A program made the translations under genes and the position numbers. This document shows positions 33,606 to 41,752 of a DNA stretch of 53,765 nt, one piece after another. The stretch's first letter is position 1. The number at the start of each line of letters is the position of its first letter. The stretch comes from Lentibacillus kapialis (GTDB lineage Bacteria; Bacillota; Bacilli; Bacillales; Amphibacillaceae): the NCBI RefSeq assembly GCF_014646635.1, contig NZ_BMNQ01000016.1, positions 1-53,765 of the forward strand, given 5' to 3'. The notes beneath the pieces were generated by a model. That model worked only from the letters and a program-made list of their open reading frames with translations, was not told the DNA's origin and did no database searches.

Positions 33606-34987
33606 GATATTTTTCTCTCAAGCCAGCAAACCGCTTCAACATGATGCGTCTGCGGGAACATATCAACCGGCTGAACTTCCTGTGCCGCATAGCCCCCGTC
33701 CTCCAGAATACGCAGGTCGCGTGCCAATGTTGACGGATTACATGAGACGTAGACGATTCGCTTTGGCTCCATCCCAATCATTGCCTTCAGAAGGTCTTCA
33801 TCACAGCCTTTTCGGGGTGGATCCACGACAACCACATCTGGATGCATGCCCTGAGCAGTCCACCATGGCATGACTTTTTCCGCTTCACCGACGTAAAACG
33901 CGGCATTGGATAATCCGTTCAGTTTGGCATTTTTTTTGGCATCGTCAACAGCTTCCGGGACCACTTCCACCCCATAAACGTTTTTAGCCTCCTGCGCCAA
34001 AAATAACGAAATGGTTCCGATTCCGCAATAGGCATCCACAACTGTATCATGGCTGCCAATCCTGGCATATTCCAGCACTTTATTATATAACTTTTTCGTC
34101 TGGGGCGGGTTGACCTGATAAAAAGATTTGGCGGAAATGGCAAATTTAATGTCGCCGATTGTGTCATAAATATAGTCATCTCCCCAAATAGCCTTTGATT
34201 CCTTACCCCAGATGGAATTCGTCTTCCGATCATTGATATTATGAACAATCGATGTGATGTGTGGGTAAGTCTTAATCAGTTCTGTGACCAGCTCACTCTG
34301 ATGCGGCAAATCGGGTGTCCGGGTGATAATGACAATCATCGTGTCCTTAGTCTCTTCTCCCGTGCGTACAACAATATGTCTTATAACGCCTGTATCTTTC
34401 TCTTCGTCATAAGCCGGAATGCCAAAGCGATCAGCCAGTCTGCGTACCGCTTCAACCATTCGGTCATTCACTTCATCCTGAATATTGCACGTTTCCATCC
34501 CCTCAATAATTCGGTGGCTCCGTTTTTGGTAGAAACCTGTCATCAGCTCACCGTCTTCCTTTTCTCCGACAGGCATCTGCACTTTATTGCGGTAGCGCCA
34601 CGGGTCTTCCATGCGCATAATCGGATGAACCGGCACATTTTCCAAATGAGCGATCTTCCGCATCGCATTTTTGACCTGCTCCTGTTTCATATCGAGCTGC
34701 ATATTATAACTCATATGCTGCAGCTGGCATCCCCCGCATTTATAATACACATCACACGGCGGTTCGACACGCTCTGAGCTGGGTTTTGTCACGTTGAGCA
34801 ATTTGCCGAAACCGAAATTCTTATTGACTTTAACGACCTTCACATCACCTCCTTCGCCCGGAAGCGCATAAGGGACAAATAATGGATAGCCATCGATTTT
34901 TCCCACACCGCTCCCTTCATGGGTCAAATCCTCAAACCGAAGTGTAACGGTCTGATTCTTTTTTACTGGAGCTGCTTGTTTCGCCAT
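33602..34987 (-). CDS. rlmD: 23S rRNA (uracil-C5) methyltransferase RlmD/RlmCD
   Basis: A 461-aa SAM-dependent enzyme of the RumA/TrmA family that makes 5-methyluridine in 23S rRNA (B. subtilis YefA/RlmCD modifies U747 and U1939). An N-terminal TRAM domain (about 10-65) precedes the iron-sulfur cysteines in CDVYYKCGGCQL. The SAM motif is VDAYCGIGTISLFLA, followed by VVDPPRKGCDEDLL and the catalytic YVSCNPSTLARDL. The ATG at 34987 has AAGGAAG in front. The frame is open upstream, but homology begins here. The stop codon is supplied by an adjoining dispersed repeat. Confidence 0.93.
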   Translation of the reverse strand: MAKQAAPVKKNQTVTLRFEDLTHEGSGVGKIDGYPLFVPYALPGEGGDVKVVKVNKNFGFGKLLNVTKPSSERVEPPCDVYYKCGGCQLQHMSYNMQLDMKQEQVKNAMRKIAHLENVPVHPIMRMEDPWRYRNKVQMPVGEKEDGELMTGFYQKRSHRIIEGMETCNIQDEVNDRMVEAVRRLADRFGIPAYDEEKDTGVIRHIVVRTGEETKDTMIVIITRTPDLPHQSELVTELIKTYPHITSIVHNINDRKTNSIWGKESKAIWGDDYIYDTIGDIKFAISAKSFYQVNPPQTKKLYNKVLEYARIGSHDTVVDAYCGIGTISLFLAQEAKNVYGVEVVPEAVDDAKKNAKLNGLSNAAFYVGEAEKVMPWWTAQGMHPDVVVVDPPRKGCDEDLLKAMIGMEPKRIVYVSCNPSTLARDLRILEDGGYAAQEVQPVDMFPQTHHVEAVCWLERKIS

Positions 34988-35045
34988 TGCTATCTTCCTT
35001 TTTGTACGTATATATAGTTCTAATCTTACCATACCCTTTTTTAAA

Positions 35046-35072
35046 TGAAAAAGACTGCCATTGTAAGCAGTC
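35046..35072 (-). terminator. Intrinsic terminator after dgkB
   Basis: GACTGC and GCAGTC pair around an 8-nt loop and are followed by TTTTTCATTT on the minus strand, 8 bp beyond the dgkB stop codon. Confidence 0.8.
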
Positions 35073-35079
35073 CTCTCAA

Positions 35080-35991
35080 TTAACCTTCTTCATCTTTTTC
35101 AACAAATTTATCCGGCACGAAAAATTCAATATGCTGCTGTAGGTTTGTAAATTCTCCCGGCAGCAAACCGCCGTATTCACCATCAATATTCAATTGCATC
35201 TTCTCATCGGTTTCAACACTAATACGTTTGGCCTGTGTATAAAAAATCCTTTTATCCTCAAGGTGTGCGCCTCTTACGGCCAGACTGGCAATGCGGACGA
35301 ACTCGGCCAAATTCATTTTCCTTAAAATCAGCAAATCAAAATAGCCGTCGTCAAGACGCGCATCAGGAGCCAGTTTTTCATAGCCGCCGACAGAGTTGGT
35401 ATTGGTTACAAGAAACAACATTATATCGTCATCAAACACATTGCCGTCATATTCAATCCGTGCTCGTGTTGGCTTCACAGACGGGAGCATTTCTATCCCC
35501 TTCACATAATAAGCTAAGTGCCCGATCATTGTTTTCAGCTTGCTCGGAACTTCATATGTAAGTTCGGTCAGTTTGCCGCCCCCGGCTATATTCATAAAAT
35601 AGTGATCATTAACCCGCCCGATGTCAAGGAGCATCGGTCGACCTTCCAAAATAATATCGACTGCCTTTTGAATGTCCCGGGGGATGCACAGGGCCCTAGC
35701 AAAGTCATTGGTCGTTCCGGTCGGGATAATGCCGAGTTTCGGACGGTGCTCCTGCTCCGCCAACCCATTAATGACCTCACTGATTGTACCGTCCCCGCCT
35801 GCTGCAATAACCAGATCAAAACGCCGGTCAACAGCAATCTGAGCGGCATTTATAGCATCGCCTTCTGCCGTGGTGGCATGTGCCGACGTTTCAAAACCGG
35901 CGACTTCAAACCGCTCCAATACAGTGGCCAGTTCCCGTTTAAAGGCTTCCCTTCCAGATGTGGGATTATATATAATGCGGGCTTTCTTCAT
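35080..35991 (-). CDS. dgkB: Diacylglycerol kinase
   Basis: A 303-aa soluble lipid kinase, the same length as B. subtilis DgkB. It phosphorylates diacylglycerol to return it to phospholipid synthesis and is linked to lipoteichoic acid turnover. Key motifs are IIYNPTSGREAFKREL (nucleotide loop), IAAGGDGTISEVINGL, GIIPTGTTNDFARAL (GGDGT and the PxGTxNDFA signature) and a C-terminal MQLNIDGEYGG. The ATG at 35991 has GAGGGGGAG just upstream, so the in-frame extension is not used. It lies in the yerQ position relative to gatCAB and rlmD. Confidence 0.94.
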   Translation of the reverse strand: MKKARIIYNPTSGREAFKRELATVLERFEVAGFETSAHATTAEGDAINAAQIAVDRRFDLVIAAGGDGTISEVINGLAEQEHRPKLGIIPTGTTNDFARALCIPRDIQKAVDIILEGRPMLLDIGRVNDHYFMNIAGGGKLTELTYEVPSKLKTMIGHLAYYVKGIEMLPSVKPTRARIEYDGNVFDDDIMLFLVTNTNSVGGYEKLAPDARLDDGYFDLLILRKMNLAEFVRIASLAVRGAHLEDKRIFYTQAKRISVETDEKMQLNIDGEYGGLLPGEFTNLQQHIEFFVPDKFVEKDEEG

Positions 35992-36079
35992 GTTACTCCC
36001 CCTCACAGAACACAACTCAATTTTTGCACCTAAAATCTAGCATAGCCTTTTTTGTCCCGATTGAAAAGTTATTGACCGC

Positions 36080-36115
36080 AAATAATGGACTACTGCCAAA
36101 AAGTGACAGTAGTCC
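36080..36115 (-). terminator. Probable terminator of the gatCAB operon
   Basis: The 9-bp stem GGACTACTG with CAGTAGTCC has an 11-nt loop and is followed by ATTATTTG on the minus strand, 29 bp beyond the gatB stop codon. The U-tract is weak. Confidence 0.6.
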
Positions 36116-36143
36116 CAACGTTTCTGTATAACTTACAAACGAA

Positions 36144-37574
36144 CTACCTCTTATCTATCTCCTGCTGTAGAATTTTATTAACCATTGGCGGGTTTGCCTG
36201 TCCTTTTGTTGCTTTCATGACTTGACCGACAAGATATTTGATGGCACGATCTTTCCCGTTTTGATAGTCAATGATCGACTGTTCATTTTCGTCGAGCACT
36301 TTTGTGATGATTTCAGTCAGTTGACCTTCATCGGAAATTTGCACAAGACCCTTCTCTTTAACAATTTTCTCAGGGTCACCACCGTTTTCCACCAGCTCTG
36401 CAAATACTTTTTTGGCAATTTTGGACGAAATGGTACCGTCCTCGATCAGCTTGATCATGGTTGCCAGTGCTTCCGGTGTCAGGGCTAGCTCGTTCAGCTC
36501 CATATAATGTTTGTTCATATATGCTAAAACATCGCCCATCAGCCAGTTGGAGGCCTGCTTAATATCGGCACCATGATGGACGGCTACCTCAAAGAAGTCA
36601 GACATTTCTTTGGAACTGGTCAAAACGGCAGCATCATATTCAGGCAGTTCCATTTCATTGATATAACGTTGTTTTCGGGCATCAGGTAATTCAGGTATTT
36701 CAGCACGGATACGTTCTTTCCATTCATCGTCAATATAAAGCGGCACTAAGTCCGGCTCCGGGAAATAACGATAATCGTCTGATCCTTCTTTGACGCGCAT
36801 AAGAATCGTTTCTTTTGTTTTTTCATCATAACGGCGTGTTTCCTGGAGGATTTCACCGCCGGAGAGGAGCTCTTGTTCCTGGCGTTTCTCTTCGAATTCA
36901 AGCCCTTTTTGCACGAATGAGAATGAGTTCAGATTTTTCAACTCTGTTTTGACGCCAAATTCTTCCTGCCCGATGGGACGAATGGAAAGATTCGCATCAC
37001 AACGCAGTGAGCCTTCCTCCATCTTGCAATCGGAAACACCGGTATACTGAATGATATTTTTTAATTTTTCCAGATAGGCATAGGCTTCTTCAGGCGTTCG
37101 GATATCCGGCTCCGAAACAATTTCGATCAGCGGGGTACCCTGACGATTAAAGTCTACCAGCGAATGACCGTCATCCTGATGGGTCAGCTTGCCCGCGTCC
37201 TCTTCCATATGCAGACGGGTAATTCCAATACGCTTTTTCTCACCGTTCACCTCAATCTCAATCCAGCCATTTTCACCAATCGGCTGGTCAAACTGGGAAA
37301 TTTGATAGGCTTTCGGATTGTCTGGATAGAAGTAGTTTTTTCGGTCAAATTTTGTATTGGCTGCAATGTCACAGTTCAATGCCAGTGCCGCTTTCATCGC
37401 ATAATTAACTGCCTCTTCGTTCAATACGGGTAAAACACCCGGATAGGCAAGGTCAATCGGATTGATGTTCGAGTTTGGTTTATCGCCAAAAGCATTGGGA
37501 CTTGAACTGAAAATTTTCGATTCCGTTTTTAGCTCGACGTGTACTTCAAGTCCGATGATTGTTTCAAAGTTCAT
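36144..37574 (-). CDS. gatB: Asp/Glu-tRNA(Asn/Gln) amidotransferase subunit B
   Basis: A 476-aa subunit of the GatCAB amidotransferase, which turns Glu-tRNA(Gln) into Gln-tRNA(Gln), needed in bacteria without glutaminyl-tRNA synthetase. [20 protein letters not shown] is the family N-terminus, then [29 protein letters not shown] (the kinase/ammonia tunnel region) and [12 protein letters not shown] helical cradle and a YqeY-like tail domain (about 405-476) finish the protein. It overlaps gatA by 4 bp (ATGA). Confidence 0.97.
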   Translation of the reverse strand: MNFETIIGLEVHVELKTESKIFSSSPNAFGDKPNSNINPIDLAYPGVLPVLNEEAVNYAMKAALALNCDIAANTKFDRKNYFYPDNPKAYQISQFDQPIGENGWIEIEVNGEKKRIGITRLHMEEDAGKLTHQDDGHSLVDFNRQGTPLIEIVSEPDIRTPEEAYAYLEKLKNIIQYTGVSDCKMEEGSLRCDANLSIRPIGQEEFGVKTELKNLNSFSFVQKGLEFEEKRQEQELLSGGEILQETRRYDEKTKETILMRVKEGSDDYRYFPEPDLVPLYIDDEWKERIRAEIPELPDARKQRYINEMELPEYDAAVLTSSKEMSDFFEVAVHHGADIKQASNWLMGDVLAYMNKHYMELNELALTPEALATMIKLIEDGTISSKIAKKVFAELVENGGDPEKIVKEKGLVQISDEGQLTEIITKVLDENEQSIIDYQNGKDRAIKYLVGQVMKATKGQANPPMVNKILQQEIDKR

Positions 37575-39040
37575 GATTTGGCACCCCCCAATTGAGGCCG
37601 TTTGGTATGATGGTCAGTCGCTTGTTCATATGCATGAGCCGCACGATAGACAGTCCCTTCATCAAACGCATTGCCGATGACCTGCAGACCAATCGGCAGT
37701 CCACTTTCTGAAAAGCCGCATGGCACGGAAATCCCCGGAACACCCGCCAGGTTAACCGGAATTGTCAGAATATCGTTGGCATACATCGTTAAAGGATCAT
37801 CAACTTTTTCGCCGACTTTAAAAGCTGGCGTTGGCGCCGTTGGTCCAATTACGACATCATAATCTTTTAGAATGTTATCAAAGTCATTTTTAATAAGCGT
37901 CCGTACTTTTTGGGCCTTTTTATAATAGGCATCATAATACCCGGAACTTAGTGCGAACGTTCCCAGCATAATCCGACGTTTGACTTCATCACCGAATCCT
38001 TCGCTGCGGGAATAGGTAAACATATCCATCATGTTATCTGCCTTCTCAGAACGCACACCATAGCGAACACCATCAAAACGGGCCAAGTTGGCGGATGCTT
38101 CGGATGATGCAAGCAAGTAATATGCTGCAACAGCGTATTTGGAATGCGGCAGGGAGACTTTCTCCCATTCAGCACCAAGTGATTCATACACGCTCAATGC
38201 GCTCATGACCGCTTCTTTCACTTCCGGTGCAACACCTTCAGCAAGATATTCTTTCGGTACTGCAATTTTCATGCCTTTGACATCACCTGTCAGCTTGTCC
38301 GTATATGAAGGCACATCAACATCAGCGCTCGTTGAATCCATTTTGTCGTGACCCGAAATAACCTCCAGGATGCGTGCATTATCTTCCACACTGCGGGTGA
38401 TCGGGCCAACCTGATCAAGCGATGAGGCAAATGCGACAAGACCGAACCGGGAAACACGTCCATATGTCGGCTTCATGCCGACAACACCGCAAAACGATGC
38501 AGGCTGACGGATTGAACCGCCTGTGTCAGATCCAAGCGCAAATGGGACTTCACCGGCAGCAACAGATGCGGCCGAACCACCGCTGGATCCACCCGGAACA
38601 TAATCCGTGTTCCATGGGTTGCGTGTTGGGGTGTAGCTGGAGTTTTCATTCGATGATCCCATGGCAAATTCGTCCATGTTCAATTTACCGACCGTAACAA
38701 TTTTTTCAGCATTCAGTTTATCAACGACCGTTGCATTATAGAGCGGATCGTCAAAGTTTTTCAGAAACTGGCTCCCGCACGTGGTCCGCAAGCCTTTCGT
38801 GACGATATTATCTTTAATACCGGCCGGAATGGCAAACAAGCGTGCATTTTCATCCGGAGCAGCGTCCAGCTGTTTTGCCTGATTCCGGGCATGTTCTTCA
38901 TCAAGTGTCAAAAAGGCCTTAACCTGATCATCGACTTCATGAATGCGGTCATATGAAGCATCAACCAGGTCTTCAGCTGAAATTTCCTTTTTATGTAACA
39001 TCTCTTCCAATTGTTTGATGCTGTGATCAAATAGCGACAT
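37571..39040 (-). CDS. gatA: Asp/Glu-tRNA(Asn/Gln) amidotransferase subunit A
   Basis: The 489-aa amidase subunit that releases ammonia from glutamine or asparagine. The Ser-cisSer-Lys catalytic centre is visible as Lys in [14 protein letters not shown] and the serines in [16 protein letters not shown], with [16 protein letters not shown] beyond. It starts 12 bp after gatC, with GGAGG about 8 nt ahead of the ATG, and overlaps gatB by 4 bp. Confidence 0.97.
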   Translation of the reverse strand: MSLFDHSIKQLEEMLHKKEISAEDLVDASYDRIHEVDDQVKAFLTLDEEHARNQAKQLDAAPDENARLFAIPAGIKDNIVTKGLRTTCGSQFLKNFDDPLYNATVVDKLNAEKIVTVGKLNMDEFAMGSSNENSSYTPTRNPWNTDYVPGGSSGGSAASVAAGEVPFALGSDTGGSIRQPASFCGVVGMKPTYGRVSRFGLVAFASSLDQVGPITRSVEDNARILEVISGHDKMDSTSADVDVPSYTDKLTGDVKGMKIAVPKEYLAEGVAPEVKEAVMSALSVYESLGAEWEKVSLPHSKYAVAAYYLLASSEASANLARFDGVRYGVRSEKADNMMDMFTYSRSEGFGDEVKRRIMLGTFALSSGYYDAYYKKAQKVRTLIKNDFDNILKDYDVVIGPTAPTPAFKVGEKVDDPLTMYANDILTIPVNLAGVPGISVPCGFSESGLPIGLQVIGNAFDEGTVYRAAHAYEQATDHHTKRPQLGGAKS

Positions 39041-39052
39041 CTATTTCCCTCC

Positions 39053-39343
39053 TTATTCCATAATCGATGGCACACGGAAATAACCTTCCTGCTTATCCGG
39101 TGCATTCCTTAACGCTTCATCTTTTGAAATCCATTCTTTTGGTTCATCCTTGCGCATAACATTTTTCAAATCCAGAACATGCGTTGTCGGCTCTACATGC
39201 TCTGTATCCAATTCATTTAACTGTTCAGCGTATTCGATGATTGAACTCAGCTGTTTTGTAAACATATCCGCTTCTTCTTCGGAAATGGCAAGCCGTGCTA
39301 AGTTGGCTACATGCTTGACCTCATCTTTTGATATATCAGCCAT
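39053..39343 (-). CDS. gatC: Asp/Glu-tRNA(Asn/Gln) amidotransferase subunit C
   Basis: The small 96-aa subunit that wraps GatA and GatB together. [19 protein letters not shown] at the N-terminus and [19 protein letters not shown] at the C-terminus are family features. The ATG at 39343 (MADISKDEV) has GGAGG 8 nt upstream, and the length equals that of B. subtilis GatC. It is the first gene of gatC-gatA-gatB. A TATAAT at 39387-39392 on the minus strand may be its promoter. Confidence 0.95.
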   Translation of the reverse strand: MADISKDEVKHVANLARLAISEEEADMFTKQLSSIIEYAEQLNELDTEHVEPTTHVLDLKNVMRKDEPKEWISKDEALRNAPDKQEGYFRVPSIME

Positions 39344-39494
39344 GCCAGGCACCTCCATCTAAATGATTGTATCTTTGTTAATGATGATTATATTTTCCTA
39401 AAGACACTATTGATAATAGCAGAATTTGCCGCCATTAGGCAAATGAACAGAAAGAAACCGCATCCTTTGATATCTTCTCGCTCCGGGTGATACT

Positions 39495-39583
39495 TTAGAA
39501 AAACTCGGCATTCGCCTCCTTATAGCGAATGCCGAAGCTTTTCTTATTAGGTCATCTATCATTTATACTTTCTGACGTTATAA
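39495..39583 (+). repeat. 90-bp hairpin repeat, copy between gatC and putP
   Basis: A full copy with a 2-bp deletion in the hairpin loop region, from TTAGAAAAACTCGGCATTCG to TTTCTGACGTTATAA. It sits between the gatC promoter region and the putP terminator. The gap 39344-39769 holds only these elements. Confidence 0.8.
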
Positions 39584-39623
39584 ATAAAGAGAAAGCTGCT
39601 GAACAGTGTCAGCGGCTTTCTCT
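39582..39623 (-). terminator. Terminator of putP
   Basis: A 15-bp stem (AGAGAAAGCTGCTGA with TCAGCGGCTTTCTCT) and a short loop lie about 147 bp beyond the putP stop codon, with TTTATTTA following on the minus strand. Confidence 0.7.
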
Positions 39624-39769
39624 TTGGCACACTGTTTGTTTTGTTTCCCAACAACCATTTCGCCATTTTTTGACATCTACTGTTGACAACAACTTTTTGG
39701 ACTGTTTCGTCTCGTTTTGGCCGACACCGATTTTTTAATAAAAGCGGATTTCACCGTTGAATTTATCTT

Positions 39770-41290
39770 TTACACATGCAGCCTTGACATGGTTTCATCA
39801 TATTCAGCTTCGACGCCATCCCGAGGTGTGCCTGCCTTACTCACAATAATGGCGAGGATCAGGTTAAGCAAAAAGCCTGGAACAATTTCATACAAGTCGA
39901 AAATGCCACCTGAGAGAACACCACCCCAAATGATGACTGTGACAGCACCTGCTAAGATACCGGCAAATGCACCATTGCGGGTGAATCCCTTCCAGAATAA
40001 CGCCAGTAAAATAGTAGGGCCGAACGCTGCTCCGAATCCTGCCCAGGCGTAACTAACCAGCTCAAGCACGCTGCTGTCCGGATTTGTGGCAATCATCGCA
40101 GCAATCAAGGCAATGATAAGCGTCGCAATACGACCAACCCATACCAGTTCCTGATCACCTGCTTCTTTTTTGAAAATAGCTTTATAAAAGTCCTCGGCAA
40201 CGGCTGAAGACGAAACAAGCAACTGTGAGTCAATAGTACTCATAATAGCTGATAGAATCGCAGCAAGCAGAATCCCGGCAATCACCGGATGAAATAACAA
40301 TTGCGAAAAAGCAATAAAAATCTTTTCAGGATCTTCAAGCATCTGAATACCATTTTCCGTTATAACCGAAATACCAAATTCACTTAAAGCATTCACTTCT
40401 TGTGTACTGATGAATGCCAAGCCGACAAAGCCGGTGAATATAGCACCATATAACCCCAAAACCATCCAGGTTGTTCCAATAAACCGGGCCATTGGAACAT
40501 CTCTTGGTGATCTTAACGCCATAAAACGGACGATGATATGAGGCTGCCCAAAATAACCAAGTCCCCATGCCAAAGATGAAATGATCGCTATCATACCGAC
40601 ACCTTCGATCATATTTAAATGATCCGCACTGATATCCCCGACAGCCTGGACAGCAGTATCCCAGCCGCCCATTTTGTTAATTGCAATAATCGGTACAATA
40701 ATCAACGCAAGAAACATTAAACTGCCTTGGATGAAGTCGGTCCAGGCAACTGCCAGAAACCCGCCTAACAAGGTATATGAAACGACGACAACCGTCCCGA
40801 TCCACAAAGCCGTCTGATACTCAAATCCAAATGATGCCTCAAATAATTTTGCTCCGGCCACCATCCCGGATGATGTGTAGAATGTGAAAAATAATAATAT
40901 AACAAGTGCGGAAATAATGCGAAGAATGTGCGAGCTGTCTTTAAAGCGGTTTTCCAGAAAATCCGGAACCGTTATGGAGTTATTCGAAACCTCTGTATAA
41001 ACCCGTAGCCGTTTCGCTACAAATTGCCAGTTTAAATAAGCACCAATTGACAAACCAATCGCCATCCAAGCTTCGGCAAGGCCAGTAGCATAAATAGCGC
41101 CCGGCAATCCCAATAAAAGCCACCCGCTCATATCGGATGCGCCTGCGCTCAGAGCTGCAACCCCGGGACCCAGCTTTCGTCCGCCCAGAACGTAGTCAGA
41201 AAGATTGTTCGTCATACGGTACATAATGATACCGATTGCAAGAATTCCAATCAGATAGACAATAAACGTTATTAGCGTTGCGTGCCCCAT
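39770..41290 (-). CDS. putP: Sodium/proline symporter (PutP/OpuE)
   Basis: A 506-aa, roughly 13-helix sodium:solute symporter. Family landmarks are YRMTNNLSDYVLGGRKLGP (helix 1-2), GASDMSGWLLLGLPGAIY, RFKDSSHILRIISAL and the helix-8 region AILSAIMSTIDSQLLVSSS, with residues that coordinate sodium and proline. The position between camS and gatC is that of B. subtilis opuE, which takes up proline as an osmoprotectant, so this may be the opuE orthologue rather than a catabolic putP. The start ATG follows directly on the stop codon of a 35-aa ORF (TAAATG) whose end carries the GGGGAGG ribosome site. Confidence 0.93.
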   Translation of the reverse strand: MGHATLITFIVYLIGILAIGIIMYRMTNNLSDYVLGGRKLGPGVAALSAGASDMSGWLLLGLPGAIYATGLAEAWMAIGLSIGAYLNWQFVAKRLRVYTEVSNNSITVPDFLENRFKDSSHILRIISALVILLFFTFYTSSGMVAGAKLFEASFGFEYQTALWIGTVVVVSYTLLGGFLAVAWTDFIQGSLMFLALIIVPIIAINKMGGWDTAVQAVGDISADHLNMIEGVGMIAIISSLAWGLGYFGQPHIIVRFMALRSPRDVPMARFIGTTWMVLGLYGAIFTGFVGLAFISTQEVNALSEFGISVITENGIQMLEDPEKIFIAFSQLLFHPVIAGILLAAILSAIMSTIDSQLLVSSSAVAEDFYKAIFKKEAGDQELVWVGRIATLIIALIAAMIATNPDSSVLELVSYAWAGFGAAFGPTILLALFWKGFTRNGAFAGILAGAVTVIIWGGVLSGGIFDLYEIVPGFLLNLILAIIVSKAGTPRDGVEAEYDETMSRLHV

Positions 41291-41398
41291 TTAGTTTTTC
41301 CTCCCCTCTGTAAATAGTGTAATAATCGACAGCAACACCACAATGGGCATTGGGATAAACATCCACATCCATGTTGCACCGGAAATAGCATATTCCAT
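41291..41398 (-). CDS. 35-aa single-helix membrane ORF upstream of putP
   Basis: This ORF encodes one hydrophobic helix (FIPMPIVVLLSIITLF) after a Trp-rich stretch (GATWMWM) and ends EGRKN. The ATG at 41398 has a GGGGGG ribosome site 7 nt upstream, and its stop codon abuts the putP ATG, so the two genes are translationally coupled. Tiny single-helix proteins encoded just before a sodium symporter gene are known accessory subunits in other symporter families (for example MetS in the MetPS system). By position this looks like one for PutP/OpuE (inference). Confidence 0.7.
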   Translation of the reverse strand: MEYAISGATWMWMFIPMPIVVLLSIITLFTEGRKN

Positions 41399-41426
41399 TA
41401 TTAGCCCCCCTTTTCTGAATAGTATT

Positions 41427-41455
41427 ATTATATCATATGTTTCATCTACTGAAAT
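41427..41455 (-). promoter_or_regulatory. Possible promoter of the 35-aa ORF and putP
   Basis: TATAAT on the minus strand (41427-41432) with a weak TTTCAG or ATTTCA 16-17 nt upstream lies about 30 bp before the small ORF. Confidence 0.4.
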
Positions 41456-41505
41456 CATTTCTTATAGTAACACGATTTTAAATCATGCATAAAATACAGC
41501 AGACA

Positions 41506-41541
41506 AAAAGGCCTGAAACGGTTTTCCACACCGATTCAGGC
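41506..41541 (-). terminator. Terminator of the XRE/TPR regulator-peptide operon
   Basis: GCCTGAATCGGT and ACCGTTTCAGGC pair (one mismatch) around a 7-nt loop and are followed by CTTTTTG on the minus strand, about 58 bp beyond the peptide-gene stop. Confidence 0.85.
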
Positions 41542-41598
41542 AAATTAAATCATAATGTAATAGGGTAAATGTTACTGGTTCTATTTACTGTTAGTGAC

Positions 41599-41739
41599 TT
41601 AAAAATTACTAACGTCATGACCGACTGAAAATATTCTAGGCTCCAATTCCATTGCAGAATCAGTCGGTGCATCCTGCATTGCTGCAAATCCTGCAACTAG
41701 CATAGTTCCCAATGCAACGGTTGCCATCAACTTTTTCAT
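41599..41739 (-). CDS. Putative secreted signalling pre-peptide, 46 aa (PapR/NprX-like)
   Basis: The 46-residue product has a Lys-rich N-terminus (MKKL), a hydrophobic core (residues 5-20), and a polar, acidic tail ending EPRIFSVGHDVSNF. The ATG at 41739 has GGGGGGG 5 nt upstream and is 13 bp after the regulator stop codon. This is the layout of pre-peptides of RRNPP systems: a signal sequence for export, a pro-region, and a C-terminal mature peptide of 5-8 residues that re-enters the cell and binds the TPR regulator. By analogy with PapR, the mature signal could be within VGHDVSNF (inference). I cannot exclude an unrelated secreted small protein. Confidence 0.75.
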   Translation of the reverse strand: MKKLMATVALGTMLVAGFAAMQDAPTDSAMELEPRIFSVGHDVSNF

Positions 41740-41752
41740 GATATCCCCCCCT

